Assembly (NCBI GenBank): GCA_000431215.1
Contig: HF985599.1
Coordinates: 20,137 to 67,335 of the forward strand
From: Prevotella sp. CAG:1031
GTDB lineage: Bacteria; Bacteroidota; Bacteroidia; Bacteroidales; Muribaculaceae
DNA length: 47,199 nt
Direction of reading: 5' to 3'
The notes beneath the pieces are model-generated. The model searched no databases, was not told where the DNA came from, and saw nothing but the letters and a program-made list of their open reading frames with translations. The translations under genes and the position numbers were made by a program. Shown here piece by piece: positions 32,925-41,054 of this stretch (within the stretch, counting starts at the first letter, position 1; each line of letters starts with the position of its first letter).

Positions 32925-35900
32925 ATGAAAAAGCTGTTACTACTACTCACGGCTGTCATCACACTTGCACTGAGCGGTTACGCACAGAACCGCAGCGTGC
33001 ACGGTACGGTGGTTGACTCCGAAACCGATGAGCCTCTTATCGGTGCAACAGTTATGCCTCTCGGCGGCGGCACAGGCACAGCCACCGACGTCGACGGTAA
33101 TTTCACTCTTTCATTGCCGGCTCATGTCAAAGAGCTTCAGATCAGCTATGTCGGCTACGGCACACAGAAAGTGAAAGCAGAAAACGGCGTTGTTGTCAAG
33201 ATGGTCAACAATAACGCTCTTAAAGAGGTCGTCGTTACCGGTTACGGTTCCGGCAAGAAACTCGGCTCGATCGTGGGCTCTGTCTCTGTTGTCGGCGAAG
33301 ACGCTCTTGAAAACATTCCGACTGCGACATTCATCGACGCCCTTCAGGGTCAGGTTGCCGGTCTTTCGATCTTCAGTGATTCGGGTGACCCCTCAAACGT
33401 CAACAACTCGATTCGTCTGCGCGGTGTCAACTCGCTGAATACCTCGAACACTCCGCTGTTCATCCTCGACGGCGCTCCCGTTGCCGCTTCGGTGTTCACG
33501 ACCCTGAACCCCTCCGACATCGAGTCTATCACCGTTCTTAAAGACGCTGCTTCCGTTGCCATCTACGGTTCGCGTGCCGCTAACGGTGTTATCGTGATCA
33601 CCTCTAAGAAAGGTCGTTTCGGCGAACGCGCCAAAGTGACCGTCCGCGCCAATGTCGGTTGGTCGACAGCCGTTCAGGACCGCATGGACATGATGAACTC
33701 CGAGCAGTATATCACCTATCGCGACGCTATCGGCCAGCCCGTCAGCCAGGAGATGCGCGACGCATGGGAACTCTACGGAATCTCGACCGACTGGTTCAAG
33801 GAAACTTTCGACGGCCACGCTCCCACATATTCAGTTGAGGGCGCCGTTCAGGGCGGTACAGAGAACCTCAGCTACTATATCTCTCTGAACCACTATGACG
33901 CCGAAGGTATCATCGAGCAGTCAGAGATGCGCCGCGAGACTCTGCGTTTCAACCTTAACGCACGTGTCAACAGCTGGTTCCGTGTCGGCTTGCAGACCAA
34001 CCTCGGTTACACCAAATTCCAGCAGAACAGCGAGTCGAACGCCGTTTACAGCGGCGGCGGTCTCTATATCACCAACCCGATGGTGTTCGCCCGCAAATCG
34101 TTCCCGATGGATTCTCCCAACTACTGGACTGTCGATGAAAACGGCAACCGCGTTGAGCATGGCGAGGCCCTCTACCTCCACTTCTCGCAGATTCCTACTC
34201 CGAAACTCAACGACCTCGGCCGTTCGGTATGGAACAACCGCGTTACCCTTAACACAACCCTCAGTGAGCAGATCAACCCGATCGCCGGCCTGACAATCCG
34301 CGCCCAGCAGAATGTCGACGCCTACGATTCTCGCGGCAAAAACTACGGCTGGCCCAAGGAGCCGTTCACAACCCCGATGGGCGACTACTACGATTTCCAG
34401 GATCAGACCGACGGTTACAACCAGCAGTCGTTCTCGCGCTACTATCAGTTCACCTACACGAACACCGCTGAATATACCCGCACATTCGCCGACAAGCACA
34501 ACATGACAGTGCTCATCGGTGAGGAATCGATCATCGGCCGCAGCGAAGGCTTCGGACTCTTCACCGAAGGCTACACCGACCGCCGTCAGATGCTTCTTCC
34601 CCAGGCCGGCGCCGCAGTGCCCAACACCGCCCTCTCGCAGAGCATGGCTGAGCAGACCTTCAACTCGTTCTTCATTAACGGTGCTTACGACTACGACAGC
34701 AAATATTACCTCGAAGCAACCTTCCGCCGCGACGGCAGCTCGAAATTCGCTCCCGGCCACCGCTGGTCGAACTTCTGGAGTGTCGGCGCAATGTGGAACG
34801 CCAAGGCTGAAGCTTTCCTCGCTCCCTACACCTGGCTCGACGACCTGCAGCTCCATGTCAGCTACGGTACGACCGGTAACTCGGGTATCGGCAACTATGC
34901 CTTCTATGGCCTCGTAGGTTCTTACGGAACTCCCTATAACGGCGGCAGCGCAATCGGTATCGCTCAGGCTGCCAACCCCGACCTGTCGTGGGAAACTGTC
35001 CGCTCGCTCGATGTCGGTATCGGCTTCGGCTTCCTGAAGATCTTCTCGGGTGAAGTCAACTTCTACAACAAGAACACCGTCGACATGATTCTGTCGATTC
35101 CATGGTCTTACACAACCGGTTTCGGCGGCGGCTACGGCAACATCGGCTCGATGCGCAACACCGGTATCGACTTCGACCTCACAGCAGCCATCATCAAGAC
35201 CAAAGACTGGTACTGGGCTGTCCGCGGCAACTTCAACTACAACCACAACGAAATCACCAAGCTCTATGACGGTCAGGACTATCTGACTCTCTCGAACGCC
35301 GGTCTCCAGTATAAGGTAGGCCACAACGCAGGTGAGCTCTACTCGGTTCGCTTCGCAGGCGTTGACCCGCGCGACGGACGTCCGATGTGGTACGACAAAG
35401 ACAACAACCTGACAAAGACCTTCAACCAAGAGCGCGACGCCGTTCTGACCGGCAAATCGCAGTATGCTCCCTGGAGCGGCGGTTTCGGAACCGACCTCCG
35501 CTGGAAAGGCCTCTCGCTGAAAGCTGACTTCAACTGGGCAGCAGGGAAGTATATGATCAACAACGACCGCTTCTTCGCCGAGAACAATACGTTCGCAACA
35601 TCGTACAACCAGATGACATCGATGCTCAACGTATGGCAGCAGCCCGGCGACCAGACCGACATCCCCGGTCCCGGCAACCCCCTGCAGTTCGACACTCACC
35701 TGATCGAGAACGCCTCGTTCCTCCGTCTGAAGAACCTCACCGTTCAATACAGCCTGCCCGCATCGCTGCTGAGCCGCATGTATCTCCAGGCCCTCACCGT
35801 TCACTTTACCGGCCGCAACCTGCTGACCGCCACGAAGTTCACCGGCTACGATCCCGAGCCTGAGACCAACGTTGTAGCTTTCTTCTATCCCAACACCCGT

Positions 35901-35933
35901 CAGTATGAGTTCGGTATCGAAGTCACCTTCTAA
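32925..35933 (+). CDS. SusC/RagA-family TonB-linked outer-membrane transporter
   Basis: A 1002-residue SusC-type receptor. Signal peptide (about 1-20); CarboxypepD_reg-like domain (about 24-95: VHGTVVDSETDEPLIGATVMP...DVDGNFTLSLP); TonB box-like region; plug (about 105-215) with ALQGQVAGLSIFSDSGDPSN, SIRLRGVNSLNTSNTPLFILDGAPV and SIYGSRAANGVIVITSKKG-type segment; then the barrel, ending YEFGIEVTF. It forms the channel of a SusCD pair that imports glycans or peptides with energy from TonB. SusD follows after 42 bases. No glycoside hydrolase or regulator gene is nearby, so the substrate is open; a RagAB-like peptide role is possible. Confidence 0.95.
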   Translation: MKKLLLLLTAVITLALSGYAQNRSVHGTVVDSETDEPLIGATVMPLGGGTGTATDVDGNFTLSLPAHVKELQISYVGYGTQKVKAENGVVVKMVNNNALKEVVVTGYGSGKKLGSIVGSVSVVGEDALENIPTATFIDALQGQVAGLSIFSDSGDPSNVNNSIRLRGVNSLNTSNTPLFILDGAPVAASVFTTLNPSDIESITVLKDAASVAIYGSRAANGVIVITSKKGRFGERAKVTVRANVGWSTAVQDRMDMMNSEQYITYRDAIGQPVSQEMRDAWELYGISTDWFKETFDGHAPTYSVEGAVQGGTENLSYYISLNHYDAEGIIEQSEMRRETLRFNLNARVNSWFRVGLQTNLGYTKFQQNSESNAVYSGGGLYITNPMVFARKSFPMDSPNYWTVDENGNRVEHGEALYLHFSQIPTPKLNDLGRSVWNNRVTLNTTLSEQINPIAGLTIRAQQNVDAYDSRGKNYGWPKEPFTTPMGDYYDFQDQTDGYNQQSFSRYYQFTYTNTAEYTRTFADKHNMTVLIGEESIIGRSEGFGLFTEGYTDRRQMLLPQAGAAVPNTALSQSMAEQTFNSFFINGAYDYDSKYYLEATFRRDGSSKFAPGHRWSNFWSVGAMWNAKAEAFLAPYTWLDDLQLHVSYGTTGNSGIGNYAFYGLVGSYGTPYNGGSAIGIAQAANPDLSWETVRSLDVGIGFGFLKIFSGEVNFYNKNTVDMILSIPWSYTTGFGGGYGNIGSMRNTGIDFDLTAAIIKTKDWYWAVRGNFNYNHNEITKLYDGQDYLTLSNAGLQYKVGHNAGELYSVRFAGVDPRDGRPMWYDKDNNLTKTFNQERDAVLTGKSQYAPWSGGFGTDLRWKGLSLKADFNWAAGKYMINNDRFFAENNTFATSYNQMTSMLNVWQQPGDQTDIPGPGNPLQFDTHLIENASFLRLKNLTVQYSLPASLLSRMYLQALTVHFTGRNLLTATKFTGYDPEPETNVVAFFYPNTRQYEFGIEVTF

Positions 35934-35975
35934 TCCCACTCACCTACTTATCTCTTCACAATCCAAAAGAATCAA

Positions 35976-37559
35976 ATGATTATGAAAAAATTCTTATATG
36001 CAGTTGCTGTGGGTCTCGGAAGTCTGCTGGCTACCTCTTGCAACATGGATCTCGAACCGGTTGGCTCGATAACCGACGACCAGGCCCTTCTGAACGCAAC
36101 AGACTGCTTCCGTTTCCGCAACGGATTCTACAACCGTGTCCGCTCGCTGTCGACCGGCGGTTATATCTCCTACACCGAGATACAGATGGACAACTTCATC
36201 GGCGACCGTGCCAACGGCAACCGTCTCGGCGACCTCAACAACGGCACCATCATCTCGTCGAACTCCGACATCGAGTCGATCTGGGGTGGTCTCTACAGCG
36301 GTATCGCCGACTGTAACTTCTTCCTCGAGCGCGCTCCCAAGATTCTCGCAGAGCCCCAGACCGAAGAGAATGCCGAGGCTATCAAGCTCTATATCGCCGA
36401 GTCTTACTTCATGCGTGGCTATTTCTACTTCTGGCTGCTCGACCACTATTGCCCCGCCTACACCGACGCTACCAAGAACGAGCGTCTCGGCCTGCCGCTG
36501 GTGACCGTCTACAACCCGACCTCGTCGAAAGACGTTTATCCCGGCCGTTCGACTCTCGAAGAGACCTACAATTTCATTAAGGAAGACCTCAAGAAGGCTC
36601 TCGAAGGTCTCGAAGCTTACGAGAACACTCCCAACGTGGAAGGCAGCGAAATCGACCATAAGGCCGCTCTTGTTCCGATGTCGCCCTATGTATGCTCCTA
36701 TACCGTCAAGGCTCTCCTGGCCCGTATTGCTCTTCTGCAGCGCGACTACGAAACTGCCATCAGCCTCGCCGAAGAGGTCATCAACTCGCGCATCTATACT
36801 CTGACCGCCGCACGCTCGTATCTCAGCATGTGGACCAACGATAACTCGAACGAGCTTATCTTCCGTCCGATCTCGTCGGCTACAGAAGCCGGTGTGAGCT
36901 CGACAGGCGGTGCCTGGATCGGCGCCAGCAAATTCCAGGCCGACTACCTCGTAATGCCTTACGTCGCCCTCCAGAGCGCCGACGACCGTCAGGGCCTCTA
37001 TCAGCCCGGCGATGTCCGCTACAACGCATTTGTTGAATCGCGCAACCTTCAGGTTGAGGGCGGTATCTACAAAGCTCCCTGCTTCAAGAAATATCCCGGC
37101 AACCCGTCGCTGAACACCACCTCGGCTAACGCTCTTCTCAACATGGCCAAGCCCTTCCGTCTGTCAGAACAGTATCTGATTGTCGCCGAGGCTGCCGCCG
37201 AGCTCGGTCAGGAGTCGAAAGCCAACGACATGCTCAAATATCTGCGCGAACGCCGCTTCACCCGCGACTTCACCTACACAGCCACTTCAGGCAACGAGCT
37301 GATCCGTCAGGTACGCCTCGAGCGTCTGCGCGAGCTTATCGGTGAAGGCTTCCGCATGAGCGACCTGCGCCGCTGGAACCAGGGCTTCAGCCGCACCGGT
37401 ATCAACTATACCAACTATCCTCAGGCCAACGAAATTCTCGTTATTGCCGGTACTCAGGTTGTCTATCAGGACAATGACTACCGCTACACATGGCCTATCC
37501 CCGCTGCTGAAATCCAGGTTAACCCGAAACTCCAGGGCCAGCAGAACCCCGGCTATTAA
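35976..37559 (+). CDS. SusD/RagB-family nutrient-binding lipoprotein
   Basis: A 527-residue surface lipoprotein with Cys22 in LLATSCNMDLEP. The N-terminal and C-terminal SusD domains are complete: the early SITDDQALLNATDCFRFRNGFYNR, the TPR-like helices, the central YFMRGYFYFWLLDHYCPAY, the late RLERLRELIGEGFRMSDLRRWNQG and the final WPIPAAEIQVNPKL.GQNPGY, which is the standard end. It caps the SusC barrel and binds the ligand. MKK at 35982 is an alternative start. Operon: susC, susD, then the Calx-beta-like lipoprotein 29 bases later. Confidence 0.95.
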   Translation: MIMKKFLYAVAVGLGSLLATSCNMDLEPVGSITDDQALLNATDCFRFRNGFYNRVRSLSTGGYISYTEIQMDNFIGDRANGNRLGDLNNGTIISSNSDIESIWGGLYSGIADCNFFLERAPKILAEPQTEENAEAIKLYIAESYFMRGYFYFWLLDHYCPAYTDATKNERLGLPLVTVYNPTSSKDVYPGRSTLEETYNFIKEDLKKALEGLEAYENTPNVEGSEIDHKAALVPMSPYVCSYTVKALLARIALLQRDYETAISLAEEVINSRIYTLTAARSYLSMWTNDNSNELIFRPISSATEAGVSSTGGAWIGASKFQADYLVMPYVALQSADDRQGLYQPGDVRYNAFVESRNLQVEGGIYKAPCFKKYPGNPSLNTTSANALLNMAKPFRLSEQYLIVAEAAAELGQESKANDMLKYLRERRFTRDFTYTATSGNELIRQVRLERLRELIGEGFRMSDLRRWNQGFSRTGINYTNYPQANEILVIAGTQVVYQDNDYRYTWPIPAAEIQVNPKLQGQQNPGY

Positions 37560-37588
37560 TAACAAACCTGTAAACACCTATACAGAAT

Positions 37589-38524
37589 ATGAAACTGACA
37601 AAATATATCGCAACGGCGCTCGCAGGAATGGCTTTGGTAGCCTGCGGCAACGACTACAGAGACATTCAGGGCGATGTCAAGATCGAATACAACACCCTGC
37701 CTGACGTCGTAGTCAACCTCGCCGAGCCCACAGTGACCGTCAACGAGAACACCGGACTGTTCACCGTGCCCGTCTATGTTCAGGGCAACCGCAACGGTTA
37801 TGTCACTGTCACCATCGAGTGTGTCGAGACCGGCAACGACCCCGCTATCGCAGGCCGTCACTATCTGCTGACCTCCGATAACATCAATATCGCCCAGGAC
37901 GACGAAGAGGGTGAATTCGAGCTCTCGACAATCGACTTCCGCGGCCTCGACCCGAACCGCACTTTCGATGTGAAGATCATCGACGTCAAGGGTGCTACCG
38001 TCGGCCAGCAGGCAACGACTCTCGTCACCATCAACGACAAGGGTTCGGCTCCGAAGTTCCAGGATCTTCCCGGTGCTTACTTCATCTCGTCGAACACCTA
38101 CAATCAGAGCGAAGGCCTGATCAATCTCGAATATTTCGCTGAGGTCAACATGACCATCACCGAGGACAACGGCGACGGCAGCGGCACAGTAACCGTAAGC
38201 GGTGTCATGGGCCAGTTCTCGATGGAGCTCTACTATGACTACGATCAGGAAGAGAAATACGGAGAACTCGTGATGAACTACGGTACCAGTGCAGGCGGCC
38301 CGGAAGCTGTCTGGGTAGGTAACACCTCAGGTTCGATCGACGTAGCTCCCGTCCGCGGTAAGTGGAATGTAAGCTACAACGCCATCACCTTCGGTAACGC
38401 CGACAGCATGTTCGGTGTGGGTGCCTTCGAGAACGGTGTCTTTGCCGGCTGGTATGGCTACAACAACGCCGTGGCTCTGATGAACGGCTTCACCCTCATC
38501 AAGATCAACGAAGTAGACGAATAA
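37589..38524 (+). CDS. Calx-beta-like surface lipoprotein of the SusCD operon
   Basis: A 311-residue lipoprotein with Cys19 in MALVACGND. The N-terminal half (about 38-150) fits a Calx-beta-type domain: VTVNENTGLFTVPVYVQGNRNGYVTVTIE...GRHYLLTSDNINIAQDDEEGEFELSTID...TTLVTIND. The C-terminal half (about 165-311) is a lipocalin-like beta domain of a kind often found in third genes of susCD operons. It probably extends ligand binding at the surface, similar to SusE/SusF, but with a different fold. It is followed by a strong terminator. Confidence 0.8.
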   Translation: MKLTKYIATALAGMALVACGNDYRDIQGDVKIEYNTLPDVVVNLAEPTVTVNENTGLFTVPVYVQGNRNGYVTVTIECVETGNDPAIAGRHYLLTSDNINIAQDDEEGEFELSTIDFRGLDPNRTFDVKIIDVKGATVGQQATTLVTINDKGSAPKFQDLPGAYFISSNTYNQSEGLINLEYFAEVNMTITEDNGDGSGTVTVSGVMGQFSMELYYDYDQEEKYGELVMNYGTSAGGPEAVWVGNTSGSIDVAPVRGKWNVSYNAITFGNADSMFGVGAFENGVFAGWYGYNNAVALMNGFTLIKINEVDE

Positions 38525-38544
38525 TCTTTTCTGCTGAAATAACC

Positions 38545-38574
38545 GCGGGGGCCGCCCATCAGGGAGGCCCCCGC
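38545..38574 (+). terminator. Terminator of the susCD operon
   Basis: A 9-bp GC-rich stem, GCGGGGGCC with GGCCCCCGC, and a 12-base loop, 20 bases after the lipoprotein stop. There is only a weak T-tract after it (TTATGT). Confidence 0.75.
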
Positions 38575-38588
38575 TTATGTAAACAGCC

Positions 38589-39329
38589 ATGACTGAATTA
38601 CCACTGACCTATACAACCGAACCGCGGCCGCTGTCGGCTGCGCTCTGCGACGCCACGGGACACCTGTCGATGGCGTCGCTCGAGACGCGCCTCATTGTTG
38701 CCGCCACGCGCCATGCCGATCTGCTCGGTGTCGGCTATCGCGAGCTTGCCGCGAAGGGACTCGCGTGGGTTCTCTCGCGAATGTCGATAGAGATGACGGC
38801 TATGCCCGGAATACTCGACGTGTTCTCGATAACGACCTGGGTGGAGAGCTTCAACCGCCATCTGAGCTACCGAAATTTCGCTATCCATGGCGCCGACGGC
38901 ACTCCTATTGGATTTGCCCGCAGTCTCTGGGCATGCATCGACATTAACCTCCGCAGAACTTCGGAACTTGGATCGGTGCCAGGTTGCGAAACTGCGCTCG
39001 AATGTCCGATAGCGCCTATACAGCGCGTTGCAGCCCCCGGGCCCGATGCCGAGGTGTTGCCCGCGGGGTTCACCTACAGCGACCTCGATTTCAACCGCCA
39101 CGTCAATTCGGCGCGCTATCTCGAGCGCATTGCCGACGCTCTGGGCCTCGACTGGCACGACTCCCACCGCATAACGCGCCTCGACATCGCCTATCTTCAC
39201 GAGACGTTGCCGTCGACTCCCGCAGTTCTGCGCATCGGGCGCACTGATGACGCGGTAACCGCCGAGTTCGCCGACGCGGAGAGCGGAACGGCGCTCTGCC
39301 GCGCGCGGCTCGCGGTAGAGAGAAGGTAG
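38589..39329 (+). CDS. Acyl-ACP thioesterase
   Basis: A 246-residue double hot-dog protein. The first hot dog (about 1-130) includes GVGYRELAAKGLAWVLSRMSIEM and ITTWVESFNRHLSYRNFAI; the second (about 150-246) has DLDFNRHVNSARYLE with the Asn-His pair used in catalysis, as in FatA/FatB-like enzymes. It frees fatty acids from acyl carrier protein. The Bacteroidetes proteins of this group have this length. It starts 15 bases after the terminator hairpin, so it may be transcribed by read-through. Confidence 0.85.
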   Translation: MTELPLTYTTEPRPLSAALCDATGHLSMASLETRLIVAATRHADLLGVGYRELAAKGLAWVLSRMSIEMTAMPGILDVFSITTWVESFNRHLSYRNFAIHGADGTPIGFARSLWACIDINLRRTSELGSVPGCETALECPIAPIQRVAAPGPDAEVLPAGFTYSDLDFNRHVNSARYLERIADALGLDWHDSHRITRLDIAYLHETLPSTPAVLRIGRTDDAVTAEFADAESGTALCRARLAVERR

Positions 39330-39345
39330 CTAAGATAGCTACAAT

Positions 39346-39379
39346 AAAGCGGGCTGCGCAAATCGGCGCAGCCCGCTTT
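39346..39379. terminator. Bidirectional terminator
   Basis: A perfect 14-bp stem (39346-39359 with 39366-39379) with a 6-base loop. It ends in TTT on the plus strand, and AAA precedes it, giving TTT on the minus strand. It separates convergent genes. Confidence 0.85.
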
Positions 39380-39406
39380 GGTGAAGAAGGTTCTGTTAGC
39401 GGATAA

Positions 39407-39736
39407 CTATTTTCCGGTTTCCGACGAGGTAGATTCCGGGGGATAGCCGGGCCCTTCGATGAATGTGCGGTCGGGATCTTCATTCGTGCCGGCCGAGCAG
39501 AGCGCGAAGTCTTCGCTGACGACGGCGGTGTATTCGCGTCCGTCGTCGGGATGGTAACTGCGGCGCACGGGGCCGGCGCCCGGACTGACAAACGCGCCGG
39601 GCCCTTTTTTAGGGCTGAGCAAAGGGCGAGCCCTGACGTTTTCGCGCAGGGGGGCTGTTTCTACTTGGGCGGCATCGGCTGCCACCGCCGAAATTGACAG
39701 GAGAGCGACTGAAAGAAATAGCGGGAGGTGTTTCAC
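39407..39736 (-). CDS. Small secreted protein, unknown
   Basis: A 109-residue protein when started at GTG 39736. This start is favoured because the -7 box (39763-39770) lies inside the upstream extension of the frame (open to 39796), and because VKHLPLFLSVALLSISAVAADA is a good signal peptide. The mature part is Pro/Gly/Arg/Glu-rich (SPKKGPGAFVSPGAGPVRRSYHPDDGREYTA) and appears disordered; there is one Cys. No family recognised. It is convergent with the thioesterase and divergent from the rplM operon. Confidence 0.6.
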   Translation of the reverse strand: MKHLPLFLSVALLSISAVAADAAQVETAPLRENVRARPLLSPKKGPGAFVSPGAGPVRRSYHPDDGREYTAVVSEDFALCSAGTNEDPDRTFIEGPGYPPESTSSETGK

Positions 39737-39762
39737 GATTAATAATAGTATTGGATTTTTGG

Positions 39763-39797
39763 CAAATGTATAGTTTATTTTGCAATTATTCAACAAA
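39763..39797 (-). promoter_or_regulatory. Promoter of the small secreted protein gene
   Basis: On the minus strand, TTTG (39797-39794) and TACATTTG (39770-39763) are separated by 23 bases, near the consensus spacing. The GTG start is 26 bases downstream. Confidence 0.5.
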
Positions 39798-39911
39798 ATT
39801 CAAAATGGTCTAATGTCGCTAATAATTTAACCCCGGCCGGTTCTATTGGGCCAATCAGGCTAATCAGACTAATAATTCCCGCGGACGCCTTGAAAAATTT
39901 TTTTGAATGTG

Positions 39912-39942
39912 CTTGTCAAGTCAGTGAAAATGACTACCTTTG
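39912..39942 (+). promoter_or_regulatory. Promoter of the rplM-rpsI operon
   Basis: CTTG (39912-39915), a 19-base spacer and TACCTTTG (39935-39942), an exact -7 box. Transcription would begin at about 39948, giving a leader of over 100 bases before the GTG start of rplM. Confidence 0.7.
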
Positions 39943-39971
39943 CAAGCCGATTATGTCCAACTAACAGGGCA

Positions 39972-40014
39972 ACGGCGGCTCCGAGGTTTTTGGCCGAACC
40001 GGAGAGTAAGCCGT
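39972..40014 (+). ncRNA. Structured leader of the L13/S9 operon
   Basis: Foldable as ACGGC (39972-39976) with GCCGT (40010-40014), then CTCC (39979-39982) with GGAG (40001-40004), a two-base bulge, and GGTT (39985-39988) with AACC (39997-40000), loop of eight bases. Leaders of ribosomal protein operons often bind one of the encoded proteins to stop translation; this is inferred for the present case. Confidence 0.5.
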
Positions 40015-40053
40015 CCCATGACTATTAATCAACAGTAAATCAAGTAAATAATC

Positions 40054-40533
40054 GTGGATACTTTAAGCTACAAGACCCTCACGCCCAACGCAAAGAGCTG
40101 CCCCAAAGAGTGGCTCGTGGTCGACGCAACCGATCAGGTACTCGGTCGCCTCTGCGCCAAAGTTGCCATTCTTCTGCGTGGAAAAAACAAGCCTTGCTAT
40201 TCTCCGTTCGTTGAGTGTGGCGACAATGTCATCATCATCAATGCCGACAAGGTTCGCCTGACCGGCAAGAAATGGACCGATCGTGAATACCTGCGTTTCA
40301 CCGGCTATCCCGGCGGTCAGCGCGCATTCACGCCCGAGGATCTTATGAAGAAGTCATATAAGAAGACCATCAAGGCCGGCTATCATCCCCTTTTCGTGAA
40401 GGTTCTCCGCGGTATGCTCCCCAAGAACCGTCTTGGCCGCACCATCATCGAGAACATGCACGTTTATAACGGCCCCGAGCATCCCTTCGCCGACAAGGAG
40501 CCCAAAGTTATCGACATCAACACCGTAAAATAA
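40054..40533 (+). CDS. rplM: 50S ribosomal protein L13
   Basis: A 159-residue protein with a GTG start at 40054 (no ATG lies in place). The sequence DTLSYKTLTPNAKSCPKEWLVVDATDQVLGRLCAKVAILLRGK is the L13 N-terminus, and GDNVIIINADKVRLTGKKW...GYPGG and KVLRGMLPKNRLGR are standard L13 blocks. It sits in the 50S subunit near the exit region. rpsI follows after 12 bases, the usual L13-S9 pair. Confidence 0.97.
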   Translation: MDTLSYKTLTPNAKSCPKEWLVVDATDQVLGRLCAKVAILLRGKNKPCYSPFVECGDNVIIINADKVRLTGKKWTDREYLRFTGYPGGQRAFTPEDLMKKSYKKTIKAGYHPLFVKVLRGMLPKNRLGRTIIENMHVYNGPEHPFADKEPKVIDINTVK

Positions 40534-40545
40534 ACTATCGAGACT

Positions 40546-40932
40546 ATGGAATCAGTTAATGCAGTAGGCCGCCGCAAGGCCGCCGTAGCCCGTGTAATTC
40601 TTACCGAAGGCAACGGAACCATCACCATCAACCGTCGCCCCCTCGACGTTTATTTTCCCTCGTCGATTCTCCAGTATATCGTCAAACAGCCGCTGAACAC
40701 TCTCGACGTTGTCGAGAAATACAATATCCGCGTCAATCTCGACGGCGGCGGCTACAAAGGACAGGCCGAGGCTCTGCGTCTGGCTATCGCCCGCGCTCTG
40801 GTTAAACTCAACCCCGAGGACAAACCCGCCCTGCGTGCCGAAGGCTTCATGACCCGCGACCCGCGCGCCGTAGAGCGTAAGAAACCCGGTCAGCCCAAAG
40901 CCCGCAAGCGCTTCCAGTTCAGCAAGCGTTAA
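40546..40932 (+). CDS. rpsI: 30S ribosomal protein S9
   Basis: A 128-residue protein with the S9 N-terminal VNAVGRRKAAVARV, the middle GGGYKGQAEALRLAIARALV, LRAEGFMTRDPRAVERKKPGQPKARKRFQFSKR and the C-terminal Lys-Arg tail that reaches the P-site tRNA. It follows rplM and ends 122 bases before rpsB. Confidence 0.97.
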   Translation: MESVNAVGRRKAAVARVILTEGNGTITINRRPLDVYFPSSILQYIVKQPLNTLDVVEKYNIRVNLDGGGYKGQAEALRLAIARALVKLNPEDKPALRAEGFMTRDPRAVERKKPGQPKARKRFQFSKR

Positions 40933-40979
40933 TCTTACTTTTGAGCAAAGGATACACCATTATAGAAGTTTAGTATCTA

Positions 40980-41015
40980 AATCGGGGCGATGGACGCGTT
41001 CCCTACGCCCCGGTT
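40980..41015 (+). promoter_or_regulatory. Hairpin in the rpsI-rpsB spacer
   Basis: A 10-bp stem (AATCGGGGCG with CGCCCCGGTT, one G-T wobble) and a 16-base loop. No T-tract follows, so it is more likely an mRNA element (attenuation, stability or an S2 leader) than a plain terminator. Its loop and stem resemble the GGCGTAGGGA REP unit read on the minus strand. Confidence 0.45.
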
Positions 41016-41054
41016 GAATTATTAACCAAAGAACGTAAACAAACAAATCCAACA

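Noticed and set aside
32786..33016. Open frame starting MGRGKIADTRVTG, reminiscent of small ribosomal protein THX (MGRGD.KT..GKI)
   Set aside because: Only the first few residues are similar, the basic body of THX is missing, and the frame runs across the susC start in another frame. Probably leader RNA, not a gene.
33921..35939. A 672-codon minus frame inside susC
   Set aside because: Shadow of susC codon bias; no recognisable domain.
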